DNA from: Fructilactobacillus hinvesii
GTDB taxonomy: Bacteria > Bacillota > Bacilli > Lactobacillales > Lactobacillaceae
Direction of reading: 5' to 3'
Length of the DNA stretch: 64,000 nucleotides
NCBI RefSeq assembly: GCF_024029435.1
Contig: NZ_CP097118.1
Coordinates: 1,116,001 to 1,180,000, forward strand
The notes under the pieces were generated by a model, which saw only the letters and a program-made list of their open reading frames with translations, did not search any database and was not told where the DNA came from. Shown here one piece after another: positions 61,261 through 64,000 of this stretch (position 1 is the first letter of the stretch; every line of letters starts with the position of its first letter). The position numbers were made by a program, and so were the translations under genes.

Positions 61261-63198
61261 TTAGAATTCCCAACGTTCTGCTTCATGTGGATCCTGAATT
61301 CGTTTAAACATCGACTCTAAATCGGTGGGTGAAAAGTTGACTAATACTGGCCGTCCATGCGGACAGTTGAAGGGATTTTCACACTTTTGCAACTGATCTA
61401 ACAATGCCTGAGCCTGTTTGTGATCTAAATGATGGTTTGCTTTAATGGCCTGCTTACAACTCATCATAATCGCTGCTTGTTCACGGTAAGCAGTTACTGA
61501 TAATTTTCGGTGTTGAATCCCCCAGTCAATTAATTCTCGTAGCGTAGCCTCCTCTGTTCCGGGCTGGAACCAGGCTGGATGCTGCCGCACAATAAAACTA
61601 TTCGATCCAAAGGGCTCCAAGTCAACTCCAATTGCAGCAAAATCAGCTAAATGCTGCTTAATTACTAACGCATCACTAGCAGGATAATCTAATACTAACG
61701 GGACCAGCATTTTTTGTTGGTCGTTGCTAACTTCGCCCACCGCCATCCGTAACTGCTCGTAATTAATTCGCTCCTGAGCAGCATGTTGATCTACAATGTA
61801 GAGTCCTAACTCACTTTCTGCCACCAAATACGTTCCGTGCACCTGCCCGACAAAGCGTAGTTCAGGAAACCGTGGTGTGGGTTTTGTTGCCGTTACCGCC
61901 GCTGAATTCTCTACCGGCCTAGTCTTTGTTTCAAGTTGTAGCGGATCATCTGGCAACCGTTCTTGCTGATAACGACGTTGAAACGCTTGTACCATTGGTT
62001 GTTGCAAATCTGCTTTCGTTTTGACTAGGATTGGATCCCGCTGCTCATTAGTAGATTCAAACAGTTGCTCTGAAGCTGATTGATCATCAGTCGGCGTTGT
62101 TTTGGTAACTTCTAGTTGCTCATCGTTTTGCAAGTTTAAGGCCACCTCAACTGAATTATGCCGGGCTACTCCAGTTTTAAAGTGCTGATTATCCAGCGCT
62201 TCTGGAATTAAATTTTGTTGTGCCAGCGTTTGATAAATCGTTTGTTCGATGAACTGACTTAATTCATCACGGTTTAACAACCGGACGGATTGCTTGGTCG
62301 GATGCACGTTGACATCCATTTGACTCGGATCCATTGTAATCCGAATTACGCTTACCGGGTAGCGTCCGACCATTAACTTCGAACCGTATCCAGAAATGAT
62401 AGCACGGTTTAGTTCTGTATCCTGCACAAACCGACCGTTTACAATCACAGAGAGGTATTTCCGACTCGCCCGGGTTAATTCTGGCAGACTAGTATAGCCC
62501 TCTAATTGAAACTGATCGGTCTGCGCTGTAATCGGAATCATCTTCTTCATGCTCTGATTATTATAAATTCCTGCAATCACCTGCTGCAAATTATCACGTC
62601 CAGACGTTCGCAATAGCTCTTTGCCATCGTGCGTCAAACTAAAAGCAATTTCTGGATGGCTTAACGCCAGGTGGTTCACCATTTCAGTAATCTTACTTAA
62701 CTCGGTACTACTTGATTTCAGATAGTCCCGCCGCTTAGGGGTATTAAAAAAGAGGTCAGTGACTTCAATCGTGGTTCCACGCCGAATCGCAGCTGGCAGT
62801 TGAGCCTGTACTTTTCCACCCTTCATCTGCATTTCGGTTCCCGGATGAACCCCGTCGGAGGTTTTCATCACCACTTGAGCCACCGAGGCAATGCTCGGTA
62901 GCGCTTCGCCCCGAAACCCAAGGGACTTTACCCGAAATAGATCCGCCTGATCCTTAATTTTACTGGTCGCAAACCGCTGAAATGCCAACTGAACTTGATC
63001 GGGAGCAATTCCATCTCCGTTATCAGTCACACGCACGCGGTCTAATCCCCCGCGTTGTACGCCAATGTCAATTCGAGTACTGTGGGCGTCGATTGCATTT
63101 TCTACCAATTCCTTGACGACTGATGCTGGTCGTTCAATTACCTCACCAGCCGCAATCTGATCGGCTAAAATGGTTGGTAATTCGTGAATGGTTGCCAC
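61261..63198 (-). CDS. mutL: MutL, mismatch-repair endonuclease
   Basis: 645 aa. GHKL ATPase domain (ENAIDAHSTRIDIG, DNGDGI, FRGEALPSIASVAQV), a linker of about 340-440, and a C-terminal dimerisation/nuclease domain with DQHAAQERINYE, SCKQAIKANHHL and CPHGRP. The DQHA-x2-E-x4-E motif marks a nicking MutL, as expected in Gram-positives without MutH. GTG start. Confidence 0.95.
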   Translation of the reverse strand: MATIHELPTILADQIAAGEVIERPASVVKELVENAIDAHSTRIDIGVQRGGLDRVRVTDNGDGIAPDQVQLAFQRFATSKIKDQADLFRVKSLGFRGEALPSIASVAQVVMKTSDGVHPGTEMQMKGGKVQAQLPAAIRRGTTIEVTDLFFNTPKRRDYLKSSSTELSKITEMVNHLALSHPEIAFSLTHDGKELLRTSGRDNLQQVIAGIYNNQSMKKMIPITAQTDQFQLEGYTSLPELTRASRKYLSVIVNGRFVQDTELNRAIISGYGSKLMVGRYPVSVIRITMDPSQMDVNVHPTKQSVRLLNRDELSQFIEQTIYQTLAQQNLIPEALDNQHFKTGVARHNSVEVALNLQNDEQLEVTKTTPTDDQSASEQLFESTNEQRDPILVKTKADLQQPMVQAFQRRYQQERLPDDPLQLETKTRPVENSAAVTATKPTPRFPELRFVGQVHGTYLVAESELGLYIVDQHAAQERINYEQLRMAVGEVSNDQQKMLVPLVLDYPASDALVIKQHLADFAAIGVDLEPFGSNSFIVRQHPAWFQPGTEEATLRELIDWGIQHRKLSVTAYREQAAIMMSCKQAIKANHHLDHKQAQALLDQLQKCENPFNCPHGRPVLVNFSPTDLESMFKRIQDPHEAERWEF

Positions 63199-63205
63199 GC
63201 TTTGG

Positions 63206-64000
63206 TCATTCCTTTCTTAATTTTTGTTGCCACTGGTAAACAAGGTTCATTAGCTCTAGCGGTGTTTTCCCCATTAAATCAGTCTGCTTGATTTCTTTAA
63301 CCAGTTGTTGTTCGGTTGCGTTTAGTTTACTGGTTCGTGCTGGTTTCTGCGGCGATAATGGAGCCAATAGTTCCAACTGCTCTTCTGTGGCAGCGGACTC
63401 TGCTGCAGGAGTTTGTTCTTCTGATTGAACGGACCCCGTTTGGTGAACCTGGTTAGTTAACTGCTGGCTGTTTTCGGCCTCTAGGTGGTCTAACACCGTT
63501 TGGGCTCGATCCAGTAAGCTATCTGGTAATCCAGCTAGTTTGGCCACGTTAATTCCATAGGACTTGTCTGCTGGACCAGGCATAATCTTATGCAAAAAGA
63601 CCAATTGCCCGTCCTTTTCCATGGCTCCTACGTGAATATTTTGGAGGTGTTTTAATTGTTGGTCTAGATCAGTTAACTCATGATAGTGGGTGGAAAAGAG
63701 GGTTTTTGCATGAATCCGATTATGAATATATTCGATAATTGCCTGCGCGAGGGCCACTCCATCATAAGTAGAAGTCCCCCGCCCTAATTCATCCAAGAGA
63801 ATCAAACTGTTCTCAGTTGCCAACTGCAAGGCTTGGTTGGCTTCCTTCATTTCCACCATGAAGGTACTTTTTCCGGAAATCAAATCATCAGCCGCCCCAA
63901 TCCGAGTAAAGATTTGATCAAAGATTGGTAGCTCTGCTGCTTCCGCTGGGACAAAACATCCCATCTGGGCCAAAATCACAATCAGCGCTAACTGACGCAT
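63206..64000 (-). CDS. mutS: MutS, mismatch recognition protein (C-terminal 264 residues only)
   Basis: Only the 3' part is in the window; the frame is open to the edge. It begins just after the Walker A region ([25 protein letters not shown]), includes Walker [18 protein letters not shown] and [11 protein letters not shown], and ends with a low-complexity acidic linker and a C-terminal helix. Operon mutS-mutL-ruvA-ruvB. Confidence 0.95.
   Translation of the reverse strand: MRQLALIVILAQMGCFVPAEAAELPIFDQIFTRIGAADDLISGKSTFMVEMKEANQALQLATENSLILLDELGRGTSTYDGVALAQAIIEYIHNRIHAKTLFSTHYHELTDLDQQLKHLQNIHVGAMEKDGQLVFLHKIMPGPADKSYGINVAKLAGLPDSLLDRAQTVLDHLEAENSQQLTNQVHQTGSVQSEEQTPAAESAATEEQLELLAPLSPQKPARTSKLNATEQQLVKEIKQTDLMGKTPLELMNLVYQWQQKLRKE

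Overview
The window is 64 kb of a low-GC Gram-positive chromosome. Gene order and content are those of Lactobacillaceae: ecsAB-hit-prsA, the comG operon followed by a YtxK-type methyltransferase and ackA, ccpA next to ytxH and a DUF948 gene, alaS-ruvX-yrzB-zapA-mutS2-trxA, and mutS-mutL-ruvA-ruvB-yajC. A MurE plus D-aspartate ligase plus aspartate racemase cluster points to L-Lys-D-Asp peptidoglycan, as in many lactobacilli. I cannot name the species from sequence alone. Most genes lie on the minus strand.

Layout. 1-16.7 kb: EcsAB exporter, HIT protein, PrsA foldase, YhaO/YhaN nuclease-ATPase pair, a YheA-type protein, a class A penicillin-binding protein, argS with a T-box leader, tRNA-Gly, the D-Asp peptidoglycan cluster and an OhrR-like regulator. 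16.9-18.0 kb: tRNA-Leu(CAG) and a crcB pair with a small leading ORF. 18.2-25.0 kb: a 6.8 kb grounded prophage inserted in the 3' end of tRNA-Leu(CAA). 25.0-26.0 kb: an 11-tRNA cluster. 26.2-30.3 kb: DedA and the yunD-yutD-yutF-lit operon. 30.4-38.4 kb: amino-acid permease, ackA, methyltransferase, comGA-GG and yebC. 38.5-43.7 kb: ccpA, envelope-stress-type small proteins, MscS, rdgB-racE and yslB. 43.7-48.8 kb: a multi-TM GT39-like protein, a frameshifted MFS transporter and a cationic amino-acid permease behind a long attenuator-like leader. 48.8-64 kb: trxA, mutS2, zapA, yrzB, ruvX, alaS (T-box), cshB, nrnA, dinB (SOS box), yajC, ruvBA, mutL and the 3' part of mutS.

The most notable region is the prophage remnant. 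It has a 15-bp att duplication, paired arm-type repeats near both ends, and an integrase that lacks its catalytic tyrosine. The minus-strand (lytic-direction) reading frames are all interrupted, mostly by TAA/TAG codons. Most of the plus-strand lysogeny, immunity and accessory genes are intact. Its insertion has also moved the apparent tRNA-operon terminator 6.8 kb away from the tRNAs. Within it, two accessory genes are each preceded by a copy of a triple-hairpin element of about 93 bp. The second notable object is the 370-nt leader at 46.66-47.03 kb. It has a consensus promoter, a 28-codon ORF with three Arg codons, and mutually exclusive hairpins ending in a terminator ahead of a cationic amino-acid permease.
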